From Neobacillus citreus (GTDB lineage: Bacteria > Bacillota > Bacilli > Bacillales > Cytobacillaceae), in NCBI RefSeq assembly GCF_018343545.2, contig NZ_JAGYPE020000004.1:1-33999 (forward strand): a stretch of 33,999 nt of DNA. The letters run 5' to 3'. Shown here piece after piece: positions 1-7,024 of this stretch. Position 1 is the first letter of the stretch. Each line of letters starts with the position of its first letter. The notes below the pieces were generated by a model. The model searched no databases and was not told the origin of the DNA. It was given only the letters and a program-made list of their open reading frames with translations. Both the position numbers and the translations under genes were made by a program.

Positions 1-392
1 ATAAAAAAGAACGAGGACTAACTGCAAGCTATATCGCAGAAGTGTTAAAAAAGAACGAAGCTAAATTACAAGTAGAGCTAGGGATACTGCGAGATAACAA
101 TTTAATTGAGTGTGATGTCTCTCCAACGGGGCGCATAAGGAGAGCAAAAATTACTTCGCAGGGAGCTAGCTCATTTGCGGAAGCAACAAAGATTGTAAAT
201 AAAGAAACGGTCAGAGACACGCTTAACGAAATAAGGGATAGGCTTTCGACGTTAGAGGGCGCATTCGAAGAACTACAGCGAAACCCTTCCGAGGAAAATA
301 AGAAATCGTTCATGGAAAAGCTAGATACTTTCCAATCAGTAGCAAACGGAATAGCACCGATAGTAAAAGCTGGTATCGAATTATTTAAGTAG
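1..392 (+). CDS. Winged-helix-like protein, 5' end outside window
   Basis: The frame (codons from base 3) is open back to the window edge, so the gene is probably cut at its 5' end. The internal GTG at 42 has no ribosome binding site and is unlikely to be the start. The visible N-terminal part (TASYIAEVLKKNEAKLQVE, then a turn into a short beta-rich segment, GRIRRAKIT) reads like the recognition helix and wing of a winged-helix DNA-binding domain. The C-terminal half is helical and polar, with a short coiled coil, and ends in FK. It is followed by a short spacer and two further small genes of the element. It is probably a small DNA-binding protein of the element. The family was not identified. 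Confidence 0.6.
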   Translation, partial: KKERGLTASYIAEVLKKNEAKLQVELGILRDNNLIECDVSPTGRIRRAKITSQGASSFAEATKIVNKETVRDTLNEIRDRLSTLEGAFEELQRNPSEENKKSFMEKLDTFQSVANGIAPIVKAGIELFK

Positions 393-544
393 TAACTAGG
401 GCGCAAGCTGTAATAGGCTATGCGTCTTTTTTATGTAGGAGAGGGCTACGAAGTTAAAAACGAAGACAACGAAACCAAAAACGAATAGCGGCACATTTTA
501 GGGCTGCGTTATAATGAGCTTAAAAGCCGAAGGGGGTGCAACTT

Positions 545-760
545 ATGAACGCTAGTAAGCCGTCATTCATTGATACGCCGTATTTTTACTATGATGATAA
601 CGTAAATATGCGACTTAAAGACGGAGCGCCTAGCGAAGTACGCAGAGAGTTCAATCGCTTTATTAAGGCATATTCGGACTGGCAGCGAATGAATGTGCTA
701 GGACTAGAGACGCCGCCGCCCGTATACTTAGACGAGATAGAAGACGAAAGGGGGATCTAA
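545..760 (+). CDS. Small hypothetical protein of the mobile element
   Basis: The 71-residue product is acidic with an aromatic-rich N-terminus (TPYFYYDD) and no signal peptide or membrane segment. The ATG at 545 is chosen because AAGGGGGTG at 530-538 sits at the right distance. The GTG at 536 would lie inside that site. The stop is one base before the next gene, so the two are translationally linked. The codon pattern (CGA, CTA, GTA) matches the rest of the element. The sequence alone gives no function. The compact fold with FNRFIKAYSDWQR helices suggests a small accessory protein. Confidence 0.6.
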   Translation: MNASKPSFIDTPYFYYDDNVNMRLKDGAPSEVRREFNRFIKAYSDWQRMNVLGLETPPPVYLDEIEDERGI

Positions 761-761
761 T

Positions 762-965
762 ATGGAGAGACTTTCTAATTTACTACTATTATTCGCAGGC
801 ATTAACGCCGTAGCAGGCGCAGCAGCCGCCAAACTAGATATACTGTATCTATTCGCAGGACTATTTACGGCGGCGCTATTCTTCTACTTGCGTCACGTAC
901 TACGCAGAGAAGGCGATAGCACACTAAAGAGAATCTTAGAATCGGCAGCACGGGCGCTAAAATAG
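762..965 (+). CDS. Small two-span membrane protein
   Basis: A 67-residue protein with two closely spaced hydrophobic helices (about residues 5-22 and 27-43) and a basic tail (RHVLRREGDSTLKR). It is probably a hairpin inner-membrane protein with its C-terminus in the cytoplasm. AAAGGGGG upstream overlaps the end of the preceding gene, one base away, so both are likely one transcript. Holin-sized two-span proteins are common in phage-derived elements, but no lysin accompanies this one, so holin is only one option. An inverted repeat (961-968 with 992-999) overlaps its stop. Confidence 0.55.
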   Translation: MERLSNLLLLFAGINAVAGAAAAKLDILYLFAGLFTAALFFYLRHVLRREGDSTLKRILESAARALK

Positions 966-1644
966 GCGTCTTTTTTATTGGCAAGGTGAACCGCCTATTA
1001 TGGCGTCTTTATTATGCTTTGGAGAATGCTATGAAAATCACGATGACTACTAAGAAATGCGCCCACTACCTGAAAAAGTATCGATAATGAGCGCATATCA
1101 ATCTATCTTTTCGACTTATTAGTAGTCTGTATTATCAGTAGGACAACGGACAGTATAGAGCAGACGGCTACAACGGTGCTTGTATCCATTCGTTCACCCC
1201 TTTCGAATAATACTTACACTTATATTAATAACACATCATTAAACGACACACTGAAAATAAAAATTAATAGAGTTGTATTAAATTCATAACGAATAATATG
1301 AAGGCAAGCGCAGTATAGTACATAAGCCGAAATACGGACACATAAAAATTTCTTCGCCCAAGTCAAAACGGAGAACTTCTTTACCAAGATTGTAAACTTT
1401 GCTTTAATACGTTAAAGTATTGATGTGGGTAGGGTTATCGCATATTCGAGTAGTTACAAAATGTTACACAGGGGCGAAATCAAGGCGTCTACATGCGCTG
1501 CCCGTTCCTGCCGAGAGCCGCCGCCAATACTCAGGGGGTATGCGCCTTACACTATATAATAGGAGCGAGTTTGTAATGTTGCGCAGTTTTTGAAAGTTAA
1601 TATTCAACTAGCTGCGCTCTTATCGGTGTCATAACTTAAAAGAT
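966..1644. other. Gene-poor stretch of the mobile element
   Basis: No convincing gene of normal size. An 18-codon ORF at 1031-1087 has GGAGA at 1021-1025 but no other support. The inverted repeat 961-968/992-999 and the doubled phrase GGCGTCTTT at 965 and 1002 may be a weak transcription end. A 6-bp stem with the tetraloop TACG lies near 1403-1418. No tRNA, CRISPR or long ORF is seen. It could hold an untranslated RNA, an origin or decayed genes. Confidence 0.4.
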
Positions 1645-1706
1645 TTGACTACGTTTTTCGAGAGTGATAGTATCAGTATGTTAGATGGTATCATATCTTA
1701 GTGTCA
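1626..1706 (+). promoter_or_regulatory. Promoter and repeated boxes upstream of the serine recombinase
   Basis: TTGACT at 1645-1650, a 17-base spacer and TAGTAT at 1668-1673 form a plausible sigma-A promoter reading into the recombinase. Related boxes surround it: GTGTCA at 1626 and 1701, and GTATCA at 1670 and 1688. The second GTATCA lies 18 bases after the first and the following GTGTCA 13 bases further on. Overlap with the -10 suggests binding by the recombinase itself (res-like or autoregulatory) or by the element's repressor. That role is inferred. Confidence 0.45.
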
Positions 1707-1737
1707 TAAATACATACGCAAAAAGGGGCTAATAACT

Positions 1738-2295
1738 ATGAAATATGGGTATGCGAGGGTTAGCACGATTAGCCAAGACTTAGAAGGGCAGCTACAGGCG
1801 CTAGAAAATGAAGGCTGCGACTTAATCTATTCGGAAAAGTTCACAGGGACGAAAGCAGACCGCCCACAATTTAAAGAAGTTCTTTCGAAGCTTGCGACAG
1901 GAGACACGCTAGTAGTTACCAAGCTAGACCGCTTCGCACGTTCGACAGTAGACGCAATCAATACAGTTAAAGCGCTATTCGAAAAAGGCGTAAAGGTACA
2001 CGTCCTTAATATGGGACTAGTTGAAGACACGCCAACAGGAAGGCTAATACTTACGATTATGAGCGGCTTCGCAGAGTTCGAACGAGATATGATTGTAGAG
2101 CGTACACAAGAAGGCAAGGCAATCGCTAAGCAGCGAGCCGATTATCGGGAAGGGAGACCGAATAAGTTTAGTAAGAAGCAAATAGAGCTTGCGCTAGAAC
2201 TGCTAAAGAATCACTCATACACGCAGGTAGAAGAGAAGACGGGCATTAGCAAAAGTACGTTAATACGGGCGAAGAGAAAGCAGGGGGCGCTATAG
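1738..2295 (+). CDS. Serine recombinase, resolvase/invertase family
   Basis: A 185-residue small serine recombinase that cuts and rejoins DNA through a 5' phosphoserine. The N-terminal catalytic domain (residues 1-135) begins [13 protein letters not shown], with the nucleophile Ser in YARVST. It also has the active-site motif [11 protein letters not shown] and the helix-E region [17 protein letters not shown]. The C-terminal HTH follows (about 140-182: [15 protein letters not shown], then a recognition helix [12 protein letters not shown]). The length matches Tn3-type resolvases and Pin/Hin invertases, not large serine integrases, so it probably resolves multimers or inverts DNA and does not integrate the element. 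An AAAAAGGGG site precedes ATG 1738. A hairpin terminator overlaps its stop. Confidence 0.93.
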   Translation: MKYGYARVSTISQDLEGQLQALENEGCDLIYSEKFTGTKADRPQFKEVLSKLATGDTLVVTKLDRFARSTVDAINTVKALFEKGVKVHVLNMGLVEDTPTGRLILTIMSGFAEFERDMIVERTQEGKAIAKQRADYREGRPNKFSKKQIELALELLKNHSYTQVEEKTGISKSTLIRAKRKQGAL

Positions 2296-2311
2296 TAGCG
2301 CTCTTTTTTTA
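2284..2311 (+). terminator. Rho-independent terminator of the recombinase gene
   Basis: GCGCTA at 2287-2292 pairs with TAGCGC at 2296-2301 across a loop that is the stop codon TAG itself. The stem extends by three more pairs (two of them wobble) and is followed by TCTTTTTTT. Coding end and terminator are fused, so translation must end at the loop of the hairpin. Confidence 0.75.
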
Positions 2312-2981
2312 ATATGACGATATACCATAATAACACGGTTGCCCTGGTAGGCGCATACGGCTATATAACAATAGTACCCTAAAAGTCTACTCTACTACCT
2401 TATGCGTAGAAGCCGTTATACAGGCTCTCACAACTTCACAGGCGACACTTGACTGTGCTTATGGTATCGCTGCTATTATCGCTAATCTATAAAGGTAGGC
2501 GCATATATAAAATAGGCGGCAGGGGCACATAGCAGCGCTAGGATTAAGCGAAGCTATTCGTATCTATTATCTATCTATCTTATCGAACAGCAGCGAACAA
2601 ACAGAGCAGTGAGAGAGTGAAGCTAATCTATCTTTGCTTGCGTCTCTCTTCGCTCTTAACAAAGTGAGAAAACTTTAAAAGCTTCGGTCTCAATGGTAAA
2701 GCAAACGCATTAAAACGAGATTAAGAAAGCAACAGCGAGAATTCTATGCGTCTACAGGGCGAGAAAGCACAGACCCCAACGTGGGGGCGCACAGGCATGG
2801 GCGCTGCTGCTAGAACATAGCGCAGTAATATTTTGAACTCGGATACTTTCGAATCTCTTCCGCTAGCTGCTGAAAAATTTCGCAATAGAAAAATAAACCC
2901 GAGGGGTTAAGCACAAGCAGCCGAAAGCAGCACGCTTATTTAACAAAAGCCCCCGTTAGTTCAACAAGAATCGATTAGGTA
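2312..2981. other. Gene-poor stretch of the mobile element
   Basis: No supported gene in about 670 bases. The stretch is rich in short CAGC, GCGC and TAGGCGCAT words. It has a small hairpin CCCC-AACG-TGGGG-like around 2772-2785 and imperfect inverted repeats around 2610-2655 (GAGAGAGTGAAG facing CTCTCTTCGCTC). A stretch near 2685-2750 resembles a D-arm (CTCAATGGTAAAGC) but has no T-arm or acceptor stem. An unannotated RNA or decayed coding DNA is possible. Confidence 0.35.
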
Positions 2982-3326
2982 TTACTCATCCGCATAAATC
3001 ATATACCTGCTTATTGCGTGAATTACATCATCCCAAATTTCCCTTTTACAAAACCTAAGTAGTTGTTCAATCTTGCCTTCAATTCTGGGAAGGCTATAAT
3101 CACTTGTAATAAAACAGCCCCGACCAAGTTCTATTTCTATTGTATCACTTAATTTTTTAACCAATCTTTTAGGGCTTATGATTTCAATTCTGAAAACTTC
3201 GAACGAATGTGAATTTTTCTCGCCCTGTTCACCAATGAAGACATCTAAACAAATATAAAAGTCATCTGGTTCGTCACCCCAGTCACTGTGCATAATATGT
3301 GTTCCAGATAATACAGGTGTAATCAT
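2982..3326 (-). CDS. Imm8-like immunity protein, orphan
   Basis: The 114-residue cytosolic protein matches the pattern I know for the Imm8 polymorphic-toxin immunity family. It has an early acidic EPDDFYICLDVFIGEQGE segment followed by a beta strand and SPKRLVKKL, then a GRGCFITSDYS turn, and ends in a helix with an EIWDDVIHAISRYM motif. Members bind and block a cognate secreted nuclease-type toxin. AAGGGGG upstream of ATG 3326 supports the start. It lies alone on the minus strand with more ordinary AT-rich codon use than the other element genes. No toxin is adjacent, so it is probably cargo protecting against rival cells. The family call is from memory of the pattern. Confidence 0.6.
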   Translation of the reverse strand: MITPVLSGTHIMHSDWGDEPDDFYICLDVFIGEQGEKNSHSFEVFRIEIISPKRLVKKLSDTIEIELGRGCFITSDYSLPRIEGKIEQLLRFCKREIWDDVIHAISRYMIYADE

Positions 3327-3444
3327 ATTTTTTAGCCCCCTTTTTTATTTTCTACTAATATTAGAGCGGTCTTCTTGAAATTCCTTCTTCCACTAAACTG
3401 CCAGTTAGTTTAATAATATTGTACCTCAGAACATAGCTAATTTC

Positions 3445-3457
3445 GGTATTTTATACC
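3445..3457. promoter_or_regulatory. Palindrome between the immunity gene and the sigma-like gene
   Basis: GGTAT-TTT-ATACC is a perfect 5-bp inverted repeat in the 177-base divergent gap between the immunity gene (minus) and the sigma-like gene (plus). It is a candidate operator for the element's XRE protein. The binding role is inferred. Confidence 0.3.
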
Positions 3458-3503
3458 AAATAAATGTGCAAAGTGCGCCTATCTCTTCGAAGGAGGTAGA
3501 CGC

Positions 3504-4217
3504 ATGACAAAAATATACAGTCAAGTCGATATTAACAAGGAAGAAACAACTAAGCCGAGAGAGGAAACGAAATTAAAAGGGCTAGCAGCTCGATATAAAA
3601 AGCGCCCGTCTATGATAGATTACGTTTTACAAATCGAGAAGCTATGGGAGCGTTATGCACTAGCATTTGATACGCAAGAGAAGGAGAAGGCGCAGCACAA
3701 ACTACTAAAACAGCTTAGTTTTAAGCTAAAGAAAAAGGCGAGAGCAGCAGGCGCACACTGGAACAACAGCCGCATTAGTGCCGCAGACTTCGAGAGTATC
3801 TTTTTCGAGGCAGCATGGAAGCTATGCGATAAATATAACCATTACGGCGATTTCTATTTTTACGAGACTTTCTTACTCGCACTAAAGCGCAGGGGAATCG
3901 ACTTAGTAAGAAGTCGGACTAGAACGAAACAAGGCACATTCGAGCTAAAAGTTCGACGATTAAGAGAGGAAGCTGCGGACTATTTGCCCGATAAACAGAC
4001 AGACGTAGAAGGGCGAACGCTCGATAGCTTATTAGTAACGCAGATACTTAACGACGAAACACTTACGGAGCGGGAGCGTCGACTATTACGAGCTAAATAC
4101 GAAAATCCCGACGCTTCAAAGGCAGAGCTAGCACAGGCGGTAGTACTTAAACATCATTACGAAGTAACGAGAATACTCGATAAGGTTAGAACGAAGCTAG
4201 CTGCCTATAATAATTAG
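3504..4217 (+). CDS. Sigma-70-like RNA polymerase factor of the mobile element
   Basis: A 237-residue basic protein. A central helical region (about 92-145: FESIFFEAAWKLCDKYNHY, FYETFLLALKRRGIDLVRSR) resembles sigma region 2, including the aromatic core-binding helix and the basic segment that touches the -10. The C-terminal part (about 178-235: LTERERRLLRAKY, then a helix pair ending ILDKVRTKL) resembles region 4 with its HTH. The N-terminal 40 residues are charged and disordered-looking. AAGGAGG at 3490-3496 sets ATG 3504. Similar short sigma-like proteins occur in Bacillus phages as late or control genes. It may redirect RNA polymerase to element promoters. An ECF-like factor or a degenerate regulator is also possible. 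Confidence 0.6.
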   Translation: MTKIYSQVDINKEETTKPREETKLKGLAARYKKRPSMIDYVLQIEKLWERYALAFDTQEKEKAQHKLLKQLSFKLKKKARAAGAHWNNSRISAADFESIFFEAAWKLCDKYNHYGDFYFYETFLLALKRRGIDLVRSRTRTKQGTFELKVRRLREEAADYLPDKQTDVEGRTLDSLLVTQILNDETLTERERRLLRAKYENPDASKAELAQAVVLKHHYEVTRILDKVRTKLAAYNN

Positions 4218-4585
4218 CTGCGCTTTCAATCACTCTATTAACCTATTCTTTATTTCTATACGTTATCTCCAAGAGCTTTTTTCCCGTTCCAATACGTTAT
4301 TTTATTCGTTAGTTCAGAGTAGTTTCGCACACTTTTTCGAAAAAAAGACTAATTTTTTTTAGAGAGAAGGCGCAGGGCTAGTACTGCAGCTAACGAAATA
4401 AATTCGAAATAAACTACATGTACTAGGTCGGTAGTAGTACCTATATATAGAGAGGTATTCGCTTCCTACTCTCTTCCCTGTGAACAGACTAGCGTAATGA
4501 CATATGCGCTAGTTCTTTTTTATTGGAGATAGACGACTAAAGAGCGATACCTAACGTATACAAGCAAACGAAGGGAGTAACGAAA
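4218..4585. other. Intergenic stretch with two hairpins
   Basis: The 368 bases between the sigma-like gene and the XRE gene hold no gene. CTTTTTCGAAAAAAAG near 4332-4347 followed by a T run could end the sigma-gene transcript. Near 4418-4442 GTACTA faces TAGTAC around TCGGTAG, next to an AT-rich TATATATAG stretch that could be a promoter region for the XRE gene. A stronger terminator follows at 4488-4520. Confidence 0.4.
4488..4520 (+). terminator. Hairpin terminator upstream of the XRE gene
   Basis: ACTAGCG at 4488-4494 pairs with CGCTAGT at 4507-4513 across a 12-base loop, followed by TCTTTTTTATT. It stands about 65 bases before the XRE start, so it could end a short leader transcript or insulate the XRE gene. 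Confidence 0.6.
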
Positions 4586-4858
4586 ATGGATGGACAAATT
4601 TTAAAATATATTCGCCACGCCTTGAACCTATCGCAGACAGAACTTGGCGAGCTAGTAGGCTTATCGCAGCTAACGATTTTTCGCTACGAACATGGCTATC
4701 AAACGCCGCTACCAAGTACAGTGCGCCGTATGCAAAAAGCACTCAAATACAGCGAGGAAGACCTATTAAGTATTGCGGAGTTATTAGAAGTCGAAGACAA
4801 CTACAAACATGCGAGACTTAAAACGAAGCTACGGCAGCAGGCGAACATTACAATCTAA
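4586..4858 (+). CDS. XRE/Cro-type helix-turn-helix regulator
   Basis: The 90-residue protein carries a Cro/C1-type HTH at residues 5-60: YIRHALNLSQTELGELVGLSQLTIFRYEHG is the five-helix pattern with SQTELGELVG as helix 2 and the turn, and SQLTIFRYEHG as the recognition helix. A short tail, ELLEVEDNYKHARL, may mediate dimerisation. GAAGGGAG ten bases before ATG 4586 supports the start. Thirty bases separate it from the next gene, so they are probably cotranscribed. As the only classical repressor seen in the element, it is the best candidate for its control switch. Confidence 0.85.
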   Translation: MDGQILKYIRHALNLSQTELGELVGLSQLTIFRYEHGYQTPLPSTVRRMQKALKYSEEDLLSIAELLEVEDNYKHARLKTKLRQQANITI

Positions 4859-4887
4859 ACTATTAAACGAAAGGGAGCGAATGAAGC

Positions 4888-5598
4888 ATGGCAAACTACA
4901 GAGAAAACATTCAAAAGGCGTATGAAATCAGAAAAGGCGTTACAAAGTTCATTCGGGAAGCAGTAGAAGAAATTCGTACAGAAAAGTCGAAAATCGAAAA
5001 CAATATAAATTTATCATATGAAGGAAAGAAAGAAGCAACGAAAAAGCTACAGGATAAGTACGAAAAGGGCTTTCTAACCATAATGAAGCAGAAGGAAGAC
5101 GAAGTAAACGCCTTAATAGACGAAGCTAAGGTCAACGCAGAAAATGTACTAACGGCTACGCTGCCGCCAGTAAGCAACACACAGCAAAAACTATTTGATA
5201 TGACGTTAAAGAACGTAGAAGGAAAAGTAACTTTTGCGCTAGGTACTAACCAAGCTTTCGCAGCGCTTGACGAGTTAATGCAAGCCGTAAACGAGCCGCT
5301 ATTAGCGCAGCAGGCGTTAGATAAGTTTCTTCCTCTATCTATGACTGCGTTATCACTCGCAGCAGACACGGAAAGACCTGCGGTAAAACAGCGTTTAGGC
5401 AAGATATATGAACAGCTAGACGCAAGGGCGCAAGTAGAAGGAGCAGGCGAAGCGAGAGAAGCGCTTCAAACTATTAACGCTATGAAAGGCGCAGGTTACG
5501 TGACGGGCTACGTACAGGACGCAGTAAAAGAAATCAGTATGGACTCGTATAATTACGTGAATAGACCGAATGAATACTTCGCAGCAAAAGGCGAGTAA
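4888..5598 (+). CDS. Coiled-coil protein of unknown function
   Basis: The 236-residue cytosolic protein is almost all helix. Residues 1-85 form a charged coiled coil (REAVEEIRTEKSKIENN, KKEATKKLQDKYEKG, KEDEVNALIDEAKVN). A proline-containing hinge (LPPVSN) follows near 90. The C-terminal part is alanine-rich and helical (FALGTNQAFAALDELMQ, QQALDKFLPLSMTALSLAAD) and ends in a short tyrosine-rich tail. AAAGGGAG precedes ATG 4888. The architecture is reminiscent of phage scaffold or tail-assembly proteins, but no partner structural genes are present. Its place as last gene before the attachment site suggests cargo. Family unknown. Confidence 0.65.
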   Translation: MANYRENIQKAYEIRKGVTKFIREAVEEIRTEKSKIENNINLSYEGKKEATKKLQDKYEKGFLTIMKQKEDEVNALIDEAKVNAENVLTATLPPVSNTQQKLFDMTLKNVEGKVTFALGTNQAFAALDELMQAVNEPLLAQQALDKFLPLSMTALSLAADTERPAVKQRLGKIYEQLDARAQVEGAGEAREALQTINAMKGAGYVTGYVQDAVKEISMDSYNYVNRPNEYFAAKGE

Positions 5599-5838
5599 CA
5601 GACAGGCACAGGCATTGAGCTTGCGCTTATTTTTTTGCTTTTTTACGCCAAAGCTGCGCAAGGGCTGCGACTATCTTTTACCGCAAAAGGGAATTGAACT
5701 ACCGACACTATGCGAGTATAATAGTCAATATTAATAGTAATCGTGTGCAACGTTTAGGAAAGCTTAGTAGAAAAACGTATCAATAAACGCTGAATTTTAC
5801 GCTAATATCTCGTAAAAAAATAACGTAGGTGTATCGTA
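5599..5838. other. End segment of the mobile element
   Basis: About 240 bases between the last element gene and the attachment site. A CTTGCGCTTATTTTTTTGC stretch at about 5623 may end the coiled-coil gene transcript. A plausible promoter at 5694-5722 reads out toward the tRNA fragment. No further gene is supported on either strand. Confidence 0.4.
5694..5722 (+). promoter_or_regulatory. Outward-facing sigma-A promoter near the element end
   Basis: TTGAAC at 5694-5699 and TATAAT at 5717-5722 are separated by exactly 17 bases. Downstream lie only about 110 bases of non-coding DNA, then the tRNA fragment and 5S rRNA. It could drive transcription of the 5S gene after insertion cut it off from its native operon. 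Confidence 0.55.
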
Positions 5839-5893
5839 GCACGACTCAAAATCGTGTTCCTCTGGAGTGTCGGTTCGACCCCGACCACCGGTA
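5839..5893 (+). pseudogene. tRNA-Leu(CAA) 3' fragment, attachment site of the element
   Basis: The fragment folds as the 3' part of a tRNA-Leu. The anticodon stem CACGA (5840-5844) pairs with TCGTG (5852-5856) around the loop CTCAAAA with anticodon CAA at 5847-5849. A variable arm follows (CCTCTGG). The T arm is GTCGG / TTCGACC / CCGAC (5869-5885). The acceptor strand CACCGGT and discriminator A end at 5893. The D arm and 5' acceptor strand (ACCGGTG expected) are absent upstream, where element sequence begins. This is the usual result of integration in the anticodon region of a tRNA gene: the complete tRNA should lie at the other end of the element. Confidence 0.8.
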
Positions 5894-5913
5894 TTATTCC
5901 CAAATAAAACATG

Positions 5914-6030
<117 letters not shown>

Positions 6031-6068
6031 AAAAAAAAGACAACCATTTTCTGGTTGTCTTTTTTTGT
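6031..6068 (+). terminator. rRNA operon terminator
   Basis: AAAAAGACAACCA ending at 6046 pairs with TGGTTGTCTTTTT from 6052 around a TTTTC loop, and the T run continues to 6067. The A run on the other arm makes it potentially bidirectional. It immediately follows the 5S rRNA. Confidence 0.9.
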
Positions 6069-6086
6069 TATCAATTCATTTATAAA

Positions 6087-6115
6087 TGATGCATGAGAAC
6101 CGTCCCTATGCATCA
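6087..6115. repeat. REP-like 29-base palindrome, copy 1
   Basis: A 29-base unit with perfect ends TGATGCAT and ATGCATCA and core GAACCGTCCC. It is the first of eight copies in the window. The others are at 24434, 25500, 27845, 27887, 28443, 28484 and 29198. Confidence 0.8.
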
Positions 6116-6162
6116 AAGTTTAAACTGAATTTTGATAATAGATATTTTATTCTGAAAACTTA

Positions 6163-6229
6163 TTGCACTTTTATGTTAAAGGTGATTTAATAAAGGTAGT
6201 TTAAAACTTGTCAGATATGTGATATCTGA
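6163..6229 (+). promoter_or_regulatory. Promoter and palindromic operator of the GntR gene
   Basis: TTGCAC at 6163-6168, a 17-base spacer and TTTAAT at 6186-6191 form a sigma-A promoter. Just past the likely start of transcription, TCAGATAT-GTG-ATATCTGA at 6211-6229 is a perfect 8-bp inverted repeat directly before the ribosome binding site. Its position fits repression by the product of the following gene. Autoregulation is inferred. Confidence 0.6.
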
Positions 6230-6248
6230 AAGGAAGGGGGGGAGATGT

Positions 6249-6938
6249 TTGCAAATACAAAAGATCTCGACTAAGAAAGTGTCCGATTCTGTTGCTGAGC
6301 AAATTGAGGAGATGATTAGATCCGGTACGTTTCAGGTGGGAGAAAAGCTTCCTTCGGTCAGGGAACTATGTGAAATGTTTGGTGTTGGCCGTTCCGCAGT
6401 CCGTGATGCTATTACGACTTTAAAAGGTAAAGGTATTGTCGATGTAAAGCAAGGAGAAGGAACATATATTTTGGAATTTGACTCAACGAGACTCTTCAAC
6501 AGTCATTTGCTGCTTACCCAACCAAGAGATATCAGTCAACTTTATCAGGTTAGAAAGATCTTAGAACCAGGGATTGCTGAACTTGCCGCTATACATAGAA
6601 AAGAAGAAGATCTGCAGTTAATGGCAGAAATCTTCGCCAATCCAACTATGAATGGGTGGGATTCAGATTATCTGTTACATACAGCCATTGCCAAAGCGGC
6701 AGGAAATGAAATCATTATTCAACTTTTAGAATTTATCTCAACAACGATGAAGAACGCCATGATTGATTTTCACCACTATATTAAGAAAAACCCAACCACT
6801 GCTCAGATGATGGAAATACAACATTTTAAAATCTATGAATCCATTAAGCTAGGAAAACCTGAGAATGCGAAACAGACGATGATGGAACACTTGGATTACG
6901 TCGAGAAAGAGCTTTTGAACAGTCTTGTCTTACAGTAG
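6249..6938 (+). CDS. GntR/FadR-family transcriptional regulator of the glycolate cluster
   Basis: The 229-residue regulator has an N-terminal winged HTH (about 8-70: VSDSVAEQIEEMIRSGTFQVG, LPSVRELCEMFGVGRSAVRDA, KQGEGTYI). A helical FCD ligand domain follows (about 90-225), with the metal-binding pattern of Asp plus three His visible in DYLLHTAIA, IQHFKIYE and EHLDYVE. Related proteins (GlcC, LldR, PdhR) sense glycolate, lactate or pyruvate. TTG 6249 is preferred because AAGGAAGGGGGGGAG ends four bases before it. The GTG at 6219 would overlap the operator palindrome. It heads the glc gene series on the same strand and most likely controls it, with glycolate or lactate as the likely effector. 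Confidence 0.9.
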   Translation: MQIQKISTKKVSDSVAEQIEEMIRSGTFQVGEKLPSVRELCEMFGVGRSAVRDAITTLKGKGIVDVKQGEGTYILEFDSTRLFNSHLLLTQPRDISQLYQVRKILEPGIAELAAIHRKEEDLQLMAEIFANPTMNGWDSDYLLHTAIAKAAGNEIIIQLLEFISTTMKNAMIDFHHYIKKNPTTAQMMEIQHFKIYESIKLGKPENAKQTMMEHLDYVEKELLNSLVLQ

Positions 6939-6991
6939 GCTAAGCTGACCGACAAAGTGATTTCATTTTTTTTAAGAAATAGCAGAAACTA

Positions 6992-7016
6992 AGTTGCTTA
7001 TTATGCAACTAGGAGG
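6992..7016 (+). promoter_or_regulatory. Hairpin abutting the glcE ribosome binding site
   Basis: AGTTGC (6992-6997) pairs with GCAACT (7005-7010) across TTATTAT, and the next base starts AGGAGG (7011-7016). The site could be an operator or an mRNA structure tuning glcE translation. It is too weak and lacks a T run, so it is not a terminator. Confidence 0.45.
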
Positions 7017-7024
7017 TGTTGGTA

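Larger units (their letters stand above)
1..5839. mobile_element. Right-hand part of an integrated mobile element
   Basis: This stretch differs from the rest of the window in codon use (many CTA, GTA, GCA, ACG and GCG codons). It also has small genes, two gene-poor stretches of about 700 bases, and phage- or plasmid-like content: serine recombinase, sigma-like factor, XRE repressor, winged-helix-like protein and orphan immunity gene. It stops abruptly at a 3' fragment of tRNA-Leu(CAA) followed by 5S rRNA, as expected for insertion into a tRNA gene. The left end and any tyrosine integrase lie outside the window. No capsid, terminase, relaxase or replication gene is visible, so phage, conjugative and satellite origins all remain possible. 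Confidence 0.65.

Noticed and set aside
1031..1087. 18-codon ORF with GGAGA upstream
   Set aside because: Very short, no partner and no sign of selection. A chance match to a start and a weak binding site is likely.
1738..2295. Serine recombinase as the integrase of the element
   Set aside because: Its size and domains are those of small resolvases/invertases. Integration in tRNA genes is typical of tyrosine integrases, which are not in the window.
2685..2750. D-arm-like stretch suggesting a tRNA
   Set aside because: No matching acceptor stem, anticodon arm or GTTC-type T loop follows.
5680..5716. GGTAGTTCAATTCCC-like text on the minus strand resembling a T arm
   Set aside because: No stem pairs with it and no acceptor strand follows. 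It overlaps the outward promoter instead.
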